A DNA stretch of 64,000 nt from Ephydatia muelleri (lineage: Eukaryota > Porifera > Demospongiae > Spongillida > Spongillidae), in contig JABACO010000003.1 of NCBI GenBank assembly GCA_013339895.1, forward strand, positions 12,937,948 to 13,001,947, read 5' to 3'. The notes under the pieces were generated by a model. The model searched no databases, had not been told where the DNA came from, and was given only the letters and a program-made list of their open reading frames with translations. The position numbers and the translations under genes are program-made. This document shows positions 33,989 through 44,921 of this stretch, piece after piece. Every line of letters starts with the position of its first letter. Positions within the stretch are counted from its first letter, which is position 1.

Positions 33989-35983
33989 AACACAGCCCCT
34001 CCTCATAGGCTTGGCTCGGATGTTTGATGGATTGAGAGAGAGAAACATTGGTTAGGGATTCCAAAAGCTTACTAGCTATTACTGTGGCTGTGGCTATTTT
34101 GAGGTGAATAAAGTCAACAAGGCATTCTTTTAAGTGAGGATCATTTGGTGTTAAGCCTCACACATACAGAGAGTATTTCCTGTTTTGAATGCCTGTTTGT
34201 GCATTCATCAGCTATAATGGGAAGAGTAAGTTCTGACTCCGAAGCTCTTTGGTTAATTTTCCCTTTATATATACATGAATGGTTTCATTTTGTATGGTAT
34301 TTGGAATTTCTTTTTGCACTGCTCAGATGTTTTTGAAGAACACTATTCTTTTTTGCCATTAGCTGCAGGAATTTCCTTGGTTCATATCTTCATTAGTAAA
34401 ATCAACTTTGTCATCCCTATGTGCTCTGAATGCTAATCCTTTCTTTGCTAGGAATTCAACTGCAATTACAATATCTCTGTATTTTCTTTTACTTGCTGGT
34501 CACTTTGTGCCATTAAATGTACATCAATTCGTGAGTCCGGATTTCTGACACTATTAGTAAGTAGAAATAAATCTGCTTGGTTTGTGGCATGGCAATGCAT
34601 TATTCTTTTCTCATGGCAAACAAGAATGCCATCCTTGCCAAGAGCCTTGTTGTAGGGACTCTGATATGCTATAAGAACAAGAACACCTGGTATAGCACCT
34701 TGGCTACCTCCTCTCTTTGGTTGCTCAGGGAAAAGGATGCAATGCTTACAGATTCCCCTTCAAGGATGGTGCTGTATGAGTCACAGAATTGGTCCATCCA
34801 CCTGTGCTGAAATGTTTCCTTCCATGTCTTTCCACCCTTGGTGACAGGGTGTGAATGGAGAGCAGCACCAGTGGCAGGCTTAGTGTGACGTGTAAGATAT
34901 TTCATCTTTTGTAGCTCATTTGCTAAGCATCTCACTATTCCAAGGTCAACACTAGTTGCTGCAACAACCTGCAGACCATGAGATGGACCAGCTTGCTCTT
35001 CTAGGACAGAATGGCTTGAAGAAGAACTGGTAGGGACAAATGCCACCTCTGGCTCAGCTGTTTCGATGAACTCCAAATGAGAAGGCACTACTGGTGGCTC
35101 GATCACATCCAATTGGATTTCACCGTTGATTTAGCATTGCATGGATTCAGCTGTAACCTTTTCTGTGATGGGGCCACGAATTTTTATTCGCAGGGGGATA
35201 ATCAGCATCCAGTGCCCTAAAACTTTATTCATCTATGTAATTAGTTGTGCTTGAATATCGTTACCTTACAAACCACAGAAGCCACAACAGCAAGCAGCCC
35301 ACGGCATATGTACAGCATCGCAATTTCGTCTCTTTCTTTGTACGTTGATTTTTGGTTAAATAACATAGATGTGTGGTAAATCGATGTGTTATTATTCCGC
35401 GTGTTATGTACCCCCCCCCCTCCCCTCCGTCCGCCAGTAAGTTGGAACAACAACAAAATAACTATTCAAATTAGTATTCTGATGGTTACTTTCTATAGCT
35501 GAACATTTATAAGTGATAATGTGGGACAGTTTCCGAGAAAATGTTTACAAGTTGATTGATTAAATTAATTTTATTGACAATTAAAAAAACAAAATGTTTT
35601 AATTTACTGTTGAATCATTGAATACTATAATCATATCCCCCAAAAATGATGAAACCAGCCATGTCATTTATCAGGCCCACATTAATTGGTCAAAGTAACT
35701 CAATGGTTAACTATTCAAAGATGCAAGTGTTTAACTCCCTTGCCCCCCCCCCCCCCCCCCCCCCCCTTTACCCCTTCCCCCTTCTCCCCCCAGACTAGAA
35801 GAATTTTGGACTGGAGGAGGGAGTGACCCATTTTGAGATGACCATTTCTTGCATAACATTTCCTTAATCAAAACCTGGTGGGGTCATGTACATGTACTTA
35901 CACAGTCCAAATTATTGACATTGCATAAGTGAAAGGCTGGCAATTATTCAGTTACAATGAACATTAAACACTGAATGAACATT
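33989..35983 (-). mobile_element. hAT transposase fragment, copy 2, nearly identical to copy 1
   Basis: The sequence repeats 25749-27741 with only a handful of differences, including loss of an 8-9 nt piece near 35210 and a one-base change in the C run. The coding pieces are the same (N-terminal segment at 35112-34669). It carries no visible inverted ends and no clear target duplication; its low-coordinate side adjoins LINE copy N. Confidence 0.85.
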
Positions 35984-36218
35984 TATGTATAATGTACCTA
36001 TATGTAGAGATACAGTATTTTGTTCTAATTGCATCACGTCTACTGTGTGATGTGAAGCACAGTGCTACAGTAAGTGTAGCTGTGTACATGTACATGTACA
36101 TGTTTGCGTGCATGAGGCATCACTCATTTGATGTGCTTGATCTTTGTTATGTCCTATTCAAGTGTTGTTTAGTCTTTACAGTATTTGCAGTATGATGTAT
36201 GTTTGCTGCGTTTTCAGG

Positions 36219-36298
36219 TCTCTGCGAGGTATGTTCCAGTGCAGACTGCCAGCTCATGGCTTTCCCTGGTCCTCAGAAGGGTACAGTCAGAATGGTGG
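36219..36298 (+). CDS. Possible single exon of an unidentified gene
   Basis: A GCGTTTTCAG acceptor and a GGTAAGTACC donor bracket a short open stretch that could read SLRGMFQCRLPAHGFPWSSE. The splice sites look good, but no flanking exons were found and the product is unknown. Confidence 0.3.
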
Positions 36299-36601
36299 TA
36301 AGTACCCCTATATTGTTTAGGAGGGTGTCCCAGTAAAGATTTACCCCAAGCAGTGTTTTTTATATTGGTATGTGTATGTGGTATAGTGAAATCCTTTTGA
36401 GAGCATACTTGTACATGTACATGTACATGGCAATTGCAGTGTAAAACAAATGGAAATCTAAAAATGTAATATTGGACCATTAATAACTAAAGAACAAAAT
36501 TAGTTCTGTAATGTTGTGTTTTTGTCGTCTTGAATATGGAATGGTTGCTAACTGTTGTGGCTTATCGTCTCCTGTTTATTGTATTGCCTTGTCTCTCCCA
36601 C

Positions 36602-36782
36602 ACCATCCCTCTCCCTCCTCCCTCTCCCTCCCCTCTCCCTCCTCCCTCTCCCTCCCCTCTCCCTCCTCCCCTCTCCCTCCTCCCCTCTCCCTCCTCCCCT
36701 CTCCCTCCTCCCCTCTCCCTCCTCCCCTCTCCCTCCTCCCCTCTCCCTCCTCCCCTCTCCCTCCTCCCCTCTCCCTCCTCGA
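36602..36782. repeat. CT-only minisatellite, 14-bp unit
   Basis: About 12 copies of ctctccctcctccc, all pyrimidine on the plus strand. Confidence 0.95.
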
Positions 36783-38207
36783 TTATAGCTACCTTGTAAA
36801 ATTATAATCTGATACATTTATATGATTGCAATTTATAACATTTGCCAAACCATACAATAACTATAAGTCGCATATGTAATGTACTGGGGACTCTTTCACG
36901 CGGAGTTCTATATCTCCATGAGGTCCTTGATCTCCATCATCACAAAGTACTGATCTCTGGCAAGGATGGGTATGAAGAGAAAGTGAAGAAATATGAGAAG
37001 GGAGGGGAAGGAGGTATGAGAAGGGGAGGAAGGAGGTGTGTTAGTAATTGCCCTATATCCATGCCCTATCAGATCATTGTAGACTCCTCATTCATTCTTG
37101 CATGTATAGACAATGAATCAGTTGCCATGATAAATGACACATTCACAGCAATAGATAGAAACGTGGTCACATTCTCCTCCAAATCATTGATCTCTTAGAT
37201 TTTTCCTATTCTCCTATATGCATGCTCTCTCTTTAACACTGTGGGAGATTTGAAGGTGTGAAATAGATACGGAAATTACGACTACACTGTAAATATTCAG
37301 TACGTACTCTATGGCAGTGAATTAAACTTAAATCCATTAGAGTATTGCTGAAAGATGAAAGGGGTGGAACTTTCATTTCGATATTGAATGTCTTAGGCCA
37401 ATGGATCGTTGTATAGTTTTTTTTTCAGACCAATCCCGTAAGGATTATTTAACATCATATAACTTACACAGTCCTATACTACTAGACGTACCAAGGATAG
37501 AAGTATAAATCAGTGCAACACATTTTAAACTGAATGTTTAATTCAGTTCGTGCATCAGTTCATGGTCTTTGCGCTTATAATTGACACAAGTAACTAAAAA
37601 CATTCTCTACGAGAAAGTTGGTTGCATATAGAATTTGAAGGCAATTGTGATGTAAAAAGCGAATCAGAAGGAAAAATGTAATAGTCCTATATTTAGCACA
37701 CAAACAACATGCCCTCCAATGTACTTTCACCGCCACCATCACGAGCTCCTCCATCCATGGGGATTAGGTCTCTCACGTCGTTTTCAGTTAGTTCCATGGG
37801 TGACCGAAGTGGTGTGAGCACGGCTATAGGAATTACTTATTATAGGCTTGATTGTAAATTGCATGTGATGGAAGATAAGAGGGCTGGACATGAGCTGTTT
37901 GAAGTGGAACTAATATTCTAGTGTGCTAGGAAAAGGATGGACCGGAGCTTCTTTGGAGCATGCCCGTGCTGATTCTAAAACATCGTCTCGAATTTGGAGG
38001 TATTTCGCACGTCATGTCACTTCATTCTTTCTCTGACGTGAAGGCATTTCGAGAATAAAAACTTCACTAACAAAAAGGTTTCACACCAAACGACGATTGA
38101 AGGACCAAAGAGTTTTTTCTAGTTGGTCACTATTTATACGATATCGGAAGTTTCGCTAGAAACTTCCTTACAGAATTTGACGCGACCCGTTTCTAACAAG
38201 ACTCCCG
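36783..38207. other. No gene recognised
   Basis: AT-rich with a purine patch near 36975-37040. Short open frames such as 37709-37921 show no familiar domain. Confidence 0.35.
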
Positions 38208-38860
38208 ATGATCGGATCGTTTAGCTTGTTGTTTCTTCGGCCCCCCCATGCCAGTGCTTGGCTCTCGGTTGCTCCCTCTGTTTGGCTAAATCTGCATCTA
38301 CACTCCCCGGAATTCCAAACTGCTGTCAGATGGTGCTGGGTCTGGACACTTCATTTGCCTCAGTGTTCCCATTTTGCCCAGGGGTTGCTCTCGACTCCCT
38401 TAGTCACCCATGCTGTGTCCTGCAGACATGGTGGTGACACAGTCATCAGACACAACAAATTGCGTGACATCATTGCAGATTTATGTTGCTAGGCACACCT
38501 GTCTGTCAGGGTGGAAGCAGGACATGGTATGTGTCCGTGATAACAATCACTCTCCTCCAGCTGACGTCCTTGTGGAGGGTTGGGAGAGAGGCCAACCTGT
38601 TGTCCTAGACATCACAGTCACATCTCCCCTCACTCCAGTCTCCTTGAAAGAGTCAAGTAGATTTGCAGGTGTGGCAGCCCTGTCTGCAGAAATGAGGAAG
38701 CATGCTGCCAATGCCCCAAAGTGTCGAGAATTGGGATGGATGTGTATACCAATGGCAGTTGAAACGTATGGTAACTGGGGGAGGGAGGCCCAACACATGT
38801 TCTCACGACTGGCTTATATAGCTATCCATCTTTCCTGCCCCAAGTCCACCCTCAAATGAA
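38208..38860 (+). pseudogene. LINE copy A: REL-endonuclease end, 5'-truncated
   Basis: Reads ASAWLSVAPSVWLNLHLHSP, SCRHGGDTVIRHNKLRDIIA, then after frame changes PPADVLVEGWERGQPVVLDI, CRELGWMCIPMAVETYGNWG. It covers the zinc-knuckle and restriction-like endonuclease domain of the 45-48 kb family. At least two frameshifts (near 38390 and 38490). Confidence 0.8.
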
Positions 38861-38899
38861 TACACATGACAAAGTTAAACTACAATCTAACTATTAACA

Positions 38900-39055
38900 C
38901 TATAGCTACAAGGAAATCAATACACTAGAGATGGATTGGGTAAGGCCTCTTCCCAGGATGGCTCTTGCCACAGCTCTCACCAAGCAGACGTTTAGGCGGC
39001 CATATATGTCAGCCAGAATTCTATATAATGCATATATGTGGTACAATAAAAAATA
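38900..39055 (-). pseudogene. LINE copy B: short 3' fragment, reverse orientation
   Basis: Minus strand reads DIYGRLNVCLVRAVARAILG, the last conserved block of the LINE protein. Its 5' side ends at a TAA/ATT-rich stretch (39040-39072). Confidence 0.7.
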
Positions 39056-39072
39056 AATAAATAATAATAATC

Positions 39073-39406
39073 TCCTTAGCTGTGGAAACGTATGGCAATT
39101 GGGGGAAGGAGGCTCAAAGAGTTTTTTTCCCGGCTCGCTTCTCTGCTTTCTCTGGCAGGCCATCCCCAAACCCAAAATGTTGTCTGAAATCTATAGCCGC
39201 CTCAACATGTCCCTGGTGAGGTCTGTGGCAATGGCCATCATGGGAAGGGAAGCTGTCCAAGGGTAGGTTAGTGGAACTGTAGGTTGATTAGTTGTGTTTG
39301 TAAGTAGAACTGTAGTTTCATTAAAATAAATAGTATAGCAATAATGTGTCTGTATTGTACATGTATGTATTCATGTATATCATCAATGATAATAATAATA
39401 ATAATA
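39073..39406 (+). pseudogene. LINE copy C: 3' fragment after (TAA)n
   Basis: Starts directly after a (AATA/AAT)n stretch with LAVETYGNWGKEAQ, has the same 7-T run (ttttttt) as copy I that puts the C-terminus out of frame, then the C-terminal text (gaaatctatagccgcctc), a 3' UTR shared with copy I and a new (ATA)n tail at 39388-39405. Confidence 0.8.
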
Positions 39407-39520
39407 ACTCTTGGTAGACATCTATGGGAGGCTAAACGTAACCCTGGTGAGGTGCAATGCCAGAGCTCTCCTAAGCAGAGCATGCAATTTGTTTTAGTTA
39501 CTCTATATATGTATATAGTG
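39407..39520 (+). pseudogene. LINE copy D: about 70-bp coding stub after (TAA)n
   Basis: Begins right at the end of the preceding (TAA)n and holds only the last block (gacatctatgggaggctaaa... = DIYGRLNVTLVRCNARALLS). Confidence 0.65.
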
Positions 39521-39654
39521 TATTAGTCATAAGAATAACGATGTAGCCTGATATACATTTACTCCTGTATGTAATCATGTTTTCTATTAATAATTAAATT
39601 CTATAGAATAATGAAATACAGGATACAAGAATACACTAATGAGAATAAATGCAC

Positions 39655-42600
39655 TATTATTATTATTATTACATGTACTATAATAATACACAATCAACAC
39701 ATATACTGGTCTAAATAAATGCACCTTAATTATAGTAAAGTCACCTATAACTATAAATCCACACTCACACCTCAACCCCCCTCCTCCAAATGAACCCTTG
39801 CACGGGAGACCAATGCTCTTGCGTTAGCTCTCACGAGGGAAAGGCTCAGCCTCTGGTACAATGTGGTAGTAGCCTGCGATCTGCTGCATCCCATTTGGAT
39901 CGCTAGACGAGCCGCCAGACGTTTAAAAGATTCCTGGGCTTCCATGCCCCAGCATCCATATGACTCCACAGCTAGTGGAATACATACCCATCCCAGCTCC
40001 TTACATTTCCCATCATTAGCAGCATGCTTCCTAACCTCGGCAACCTGAGCAGATGACCCACACTTCACTCCCGCTTCCGTCAAAGTGGTTGGATTAAGCG
40101 GAGAAGTGATGGTGAGGTCAAATGCAGCAGGTTTGCCAAGGTGCCAGTTTTTAACCAAAACGTCTGCAGGACGAGAGTTAAGCCTGTCATGACCTTGACC
40201 ACTTCCCACTTCTACCTGACCACCTAGACAGGCTCTGTGGCAAAACTCCACAAAAACATCCCGTAGGCTGTTGTGACGTAAGACTACATCCCCCTTGTGT
40301 TTGCACGTCAGTGCATGGTGACCAAGCAGGTCCAGCCTGTGGTCAGGGCAGTGAGGACAGCAAGAACCAAACGAAACATCCATTCCTAACCACCATTTCA
40401 CAGCAATCTGGAATTCATTTGGCTCCAGATGCAAGTTAAGGCCTGGGGAGGGGACAACAGTAAGCCACGAAGCAGCATGACGAGATGAAATTGATAGCAA
40501 GCGAGCTCTATTGGCAGGAGAAGAGATGTGAAACAGCTGCCGAAACTGCTGGTCTTCAATTTTTCTGGACAGGGAGTGCTGGCGCATGTTAGAGGTGGCT
40601 AATGTTTCCAGAGTTATTGCATCCTCCGCTGGTACTAACCCATTAAAGAGTTCGATTGGCTCCACTAAAAGATTCCACTTGTCACAGCCAGAACTGCTGA
40701 TGGAGGTAAGGTATGCTGCAACACAATGGGATGACAAGCTACGGAGGCCAAGCCCACCCCTACTAAGGCTAAGCTGTGCTTGCATCCACTCCACATCAGC
40801 AGCATCTACTGCTGTGCATTCAGCAAAGCATTGGCGTACGTCCTTGTCAAACAGCGCCAAGCCCTCTGCAATGTGTGAAGGAGGTGCGAAGCGAGCCAAA
40901 TGGACTAACGTGCAGAACGCCGCACACTGCTGTAACAGAAGGAAAGCTACCTGAGGATCCTCCGCTCCTTCTTCTGCCAACTGGGATAATAGTACTGCTG
41001 CATCAGCTCGTTTTTGTGCCACGAACTTAGCACAAAAAATGAGATCCCCATTTGGAGCACCCAGAATCACAAGGTTGGGTACTCGTGACACCTTCATCTC
41101 AGGAGGAAAAGAAGACAGGTCTCCACATCCAAACAACTCACATTTAGATACATTGACGAAAAGCCCCAAAGATGGACCCATCTCTTGAATGAGAGTCAAT
41201 ACCCGATTAACCGCTTGTGAGTGCCCCAACAAAACCCCATCATCCAGGTACCAACCGTTAAAAAGTAGAGGCAGACACTCCCTGTCCTGTGCGATATATG
41301 ACACAACCTTGTGTAGAACTAAGGAAAGAGAAGTGGACCCAGCGGATCCTCTTGCTGGACACCAACCTCCGAACTCAACTGTCCAAGCGGGTGCCATAAA
41401 GTTGGTTGTGAGCCATAGCACCATCCTACCCAGGGAAGAAGTTCTGGGAAATGGACTGCACATTCCTCCAGGAGAGCCTGACGAGACACACAGTTAAATG
41501 CATTGGACATATCCACCTTACAGACAGTAAAGTTATTATCTATCCAATGCTCCTTGATGCAGCTCCTAACCCCATGAATGACCTTTTCTGCCCCAGCTGT
41601 GCATGCGACTCCGTATTGCAAAGGAGCAAAGAAATCGGTGGCTTTGGGCTTAGTGATGATACAAAGACACTTCCCTGTTAAGCGTCTCAAGGCCTCTCCA
41701 ACTGCAATAGGGCGAATATCCAATGGGCGACCCTCCTTGTTCTTCACCAATGCAGTGAGAGATCCACCAGCCAGAAACTTTGATACTGAAATTGGAGCTC
41801 TGCCACTGGCCGGGATGTCTACTACACTACGCAAAGAGGAGCAGAGAGGAACTGATAGATGGATTTGAGCAGAATCAAGTAGATGCTGAATGTGAAGCCC
41901 TGATGGCCCACATGCTGTACCCTTGGGAAATGAATGAAGAACTGATAAGATGTTAAAGCCCTGTGGCAACACACGAGTGACAGGAGGATTGGAAGATATA
42001 GGTAGAGAAGGCTGAGCTCCCTTAGGGTGTTTCTGTTGAAGTGAATTCCAAACCTCTTGGGTATTAGGAGCTATGCCTGGAGAAACCAGGGCCTGACAAG
42101 CTTTCCCTAATAACCCCTCTCTACCCAGACCTATAGCTGAAGAGATCTTCTTTTTAGATACGTCTATTGGAGAATTTTGTTTGTGAGGAGGGATGACAGG
42201 ACGCCTTTTAATTCTATTCCATATGCCGCCAATGTCCCCTTGAGACCACAAGCCGCATTGCTGCTCTATTGATGGATGCTTGCAGTGGCGCCCACCCCGC
42301 TTAGAAGCTCGCAGCACACATTTGGGGAGCATAAAAAGTTTCAACCATGCCTCCTCTGAGTTCTCAAAGCAGATTGACCTCAGGACATCTGACAGGACAC
42401 GTGCACTGCCGGCCTGGCCTTGTGTGGAATGTAGCGGATTGTTGGACATTGTAGTTCGCATACCTCCTCCCATGAAGGAAGTGCAGGGAGAGGATTTTCG
42501 GAAGGACATGAGACACCTAGGGAGCTATGAGGGAAACTACGACAACCTGAAACAACAATCGTGGAGCACTTATCCAAATGAGATGTAAAACGGGACACTG

Positions 42601-43284
42601 CTACAAGGCAGAAACAGTTTGTGCAGACAGTAAGGTTCTGCTCCTGTAACCACCAGGTAGGTACTTCACCAGGAAAAAACCCTTTAGCGTGGAGGTTCAT
42701 GTGACTTCGCCACATAGTTGGTGCAATGAACTCCTGGCATCCATCAACTATACACTGCTTCCTGTGAGTGCTGACTAGATGAGGCTCTGGGAGACACCCA
42801 GATAGTGGGGATGAAGCATTCGAGGTCGTGACTGGACTACGGGTTCAAGGGATGCACATTGACGTGGAAGATCAGAAAACGCTTGCCTAGATGTCGAGGG
42901 TGGTTGATATGGGCCTGGAAAGGGTAGACCTTGTAACGTAGAAGAGGATAACGGAACTATCTGGGAGGGCGGCGAAGGTGATTGCGGTTGAGTGGGAAGC
43001 AGCTGTGGCATTATGACAGCTGGAGGTGTAAGTGGCAAAGGTTCTTGCGCGGTGGTGGATGACTGTGAATCCGATTGCGTTAGGACATTCACACTGTGGT
43101 CAGGTAGGGGAGAAACTGGTTGCGATGTAGTCAAATCAAGGTCGCAGTTACGTGCATGTAGTGACGGAGCGTCTAAATTGCAACACCGATTCCGCTTCGA
43201 AGGCTGACAGCTTGAACAAGGGCGGCCTGCTTTAACGCACGCACAGGACTTGCATCGGGCACTGACTCCATTGCAAGCGCAACA
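39655..43284 (-). mobile_element. LINE copy E: longest REL-type non-LTR retrotransposon
   Basis: Minus-strand order: a cysteine-rich CXC-like domain (43284-43168; RCCACNGVSARCKSCACVKA), an S/P/Q-rich linker (43134-42775), zinc-finger text (HMNLHAKG, CTNCFCLV, FTSHLDKC; 42740-42560), reverse transcriptase (FPKGTACGPSGLHIQHLLD, IRPIAVGEALRRLTGKCLCI, VGVQQEDPLGPLLF, GWYLDDGVL), then CPHCPDHRLDLLGHHALTC and the endonuclease RPADVLVKNWHLGKPAAFDL. The 3' tail ends in (TAA)n at 39655-39672. The RT has E for the usual G in 'QQGDPLGP', and a frameshift near 41400 separates the N-terminal and C-terminal halves. About 3.6 kb; inactive but well preserved. Confidence 0.85.
43168..43284 (-). other. CXC-like cysteine-rich domain at the LINE N-terminus
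   Basis: In about 39 codons there are twelve cysteines: CCACNG, RCKSCACVKAGRPC, SSCQPS, RCCN. The C-x-C and C-x2-C-x-C-V-K-x-G-x-x-C spacing recalls the tesmin/TSO1 CXC (CRC) DNA-binding module, but the match is by pattern only. Copy I starts downstream of this domain and lacks it. Confidence 0.6.
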
Positions 43285-43372
43285 CCTTGTTCCACCCAGT
43301 TTAAAAAGCTTTACAGAGAAGTTGAACTGGTATACAAAACAATTGTTACCGCCATTTTATTATGGAATAATA

Positions 43373-44230
43373 CTGTCTTCAGCTTCCCCGGTGAACAAGG
43401 CTCGCATGCTCTCAGTTTCTTCTCCCCATGCCAGTTCTTGGATTACTGCTATCCCTTCTACGAGGTTGAAAATGCACCTTGAATCAGCAGAGTTCCAAAT
43501 GGCCATTAGGTGGTGGCTCGGTCTCAAAACTTCAGACGCCTCTCCCTGCCCCTTCTGCCCTGATCTGGTTCTTGATCCTCTGGGTCACCACGCGACTTCT
43601 TGCAGGCATGGGGGAGATGTGGTGATCAGACACAACCACCTTCGTGACATTGTTGCTAACTTCTGTCGCCAAGCCCACCTCTCAGTAAGAGTGGAAGCTG
43701 GGTATGGGCTCTCTAGTGACCACTCTAACACTCGCCCAGCGGATGTCCTGGTTCAGGGTTGGGACAGAGGATCTCCTGCTGCCCTGGACATCACTGTAAC
43801 ATCTCCCCTCACCCCTGCCACCTTGAGAGACGCCAGTTCCACTGCTGGGGCAGCAGCCTATGCTGCAGAATGCAGGAAACACACTGCAAATGATGCTAAG
43901 TGCCAGGAGCTGGGCTGGGCCTGCATCCCCCTAGCAGTGGAGACCTTTGGTAACTGGGGCATGGAAGCTCAGGGTGTCTTTTCCCGCCTCGCTTCTGCAC
44001 TCGGGATGCACCAAGGAACTTCAAAGTCTTGGGCCCTCCACACCATCTACAGCCGCCTTAATATGTCCCTGGTGCGTTCAGTGGCTAGATCCATTCTAGG
44101 TAGAAGCTATGCAGTTTAGAACATCTATAGGTGTTTTTTGTGGACAATATTAATAATAATTCTGTATGAGCATTTATTCCATTCGTGTATTGTCTTGTTT
44201 CGTGTATTTCATGTATACAATAAAATAATA
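43373..44230 (+). pseudogene. LINE copy F: endonuclease half, open to the stop
   Basis: An uninterrupted frame from about 43373 to 44119 reads SSASPVNKARMLSVSSPHAS, CPFCPDLVLDPLGHHATSC, RHGGDVVIRHNHLRDIVANF, RPADVLVQGWDRGSPAALDI and YSRLNMSLVRSVARSILGRS. The zinc knuckle and PD-(D/E)xK-like motif are intact, with L for F in 'AALDI'. 5'-truncated; the 3' UTR has TAA-rich text at 44146-44160. Confidence 0.85.
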
Positions 44231-44234
44231 ATAA

Positions 44235-44400
44235 TAGCTAGTCCCAAATCCAGTGTCCTAAATGAAATGTATAGTCGCCTCAACATGTCCCTGGTGAGGT
44301 CTGTAGCTAGAGCCATCTTAGTGAGGGGGTCTGCAGCATAGGACTCATGCGAGTAGCGTAGGTAATGATAGGTAGAATTGTAGTGCATACAGTGTATGTA

Positions 44401-44430
<30 letters not shown>
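44235..44430 (+). pseudogene. LINE copy G: about 100-bp coding stub between TAA repeats
   Basis: Follows (AAT)n at 44221-44236; reads VLNEMYSRLNMSLVRSVARA to a stop at 44341, then its own UTR and an (AAT)n tail of about 33 bp (44401-44433). Further (AAT)n patches at 44464-44484 and 44640-44657 may mark ends of yet shorter insertions. Confidence 0.75.
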
Positions 44431-44434
<4 letters not shown>

Positions 44435-44734
44435 TGCTATTTTATAGTATCTTGTATTCCAAAATAAATAATAATAATAATAATGTAGGTAGGTGTTCAT
44501 GTATTCTCTTGATGTAAGTGCATTTGTTTAGGGAGTAAATAATAATATTTGTTAGCGGCATCTAATATAAGTTAGTTATCCTTATAATTATTAAAATAAT
44601 GTAATTGTGTTTGTCCATTTATCCTGCTGTAACTGTATTCAATAATAATAATAATACTTTTGTTTTGTGTATTCCCTGTAATGTTGTTATTTTATTATTG
44701 GAAAATAAAATAAAACTGTAATAACAATGAGTTT

Positions 44735-44921
44735 GGGCCAGAGACAATCATGCTCGGCAGTACTAAATGAACTATATTGCCACCTGTCAGTTGTCTTGAT
44801 GCGACAGAATGCACAGGCGCTGCTGGCTCGCGCTGCAGGGGCTCGTTGAATATTGTGTATTTATGATAATAATGGTGAATAAATGTACCTGTTATTACAG
44901 TTAAAATAAAATAATAATAAT
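44735..44921 (+). pseudogene. LINE copy H: diverged 3' stub
   Basis: Reads GQRQSCSAVLNELYCHLSVV then LLARAAGAR and a stop near 44850, a different subfamily from copy I; ends in (AAT)n at 44908-44921. Confidence 0.65.

Noticed and set aside
36511-36817. Pro/Ser/Leu-rich and Gly/Arg/Glu-rich frames on both strands
   Set aside because: Produced by the 14-bp CT minisatellite; no splice or start evidence.
36842-37198. 118-codon plus-strand frame after the CT minisatellite
   Set aside because: No recognisable domain, part low-complexity (Glu/Gly/Lys), no splice support.
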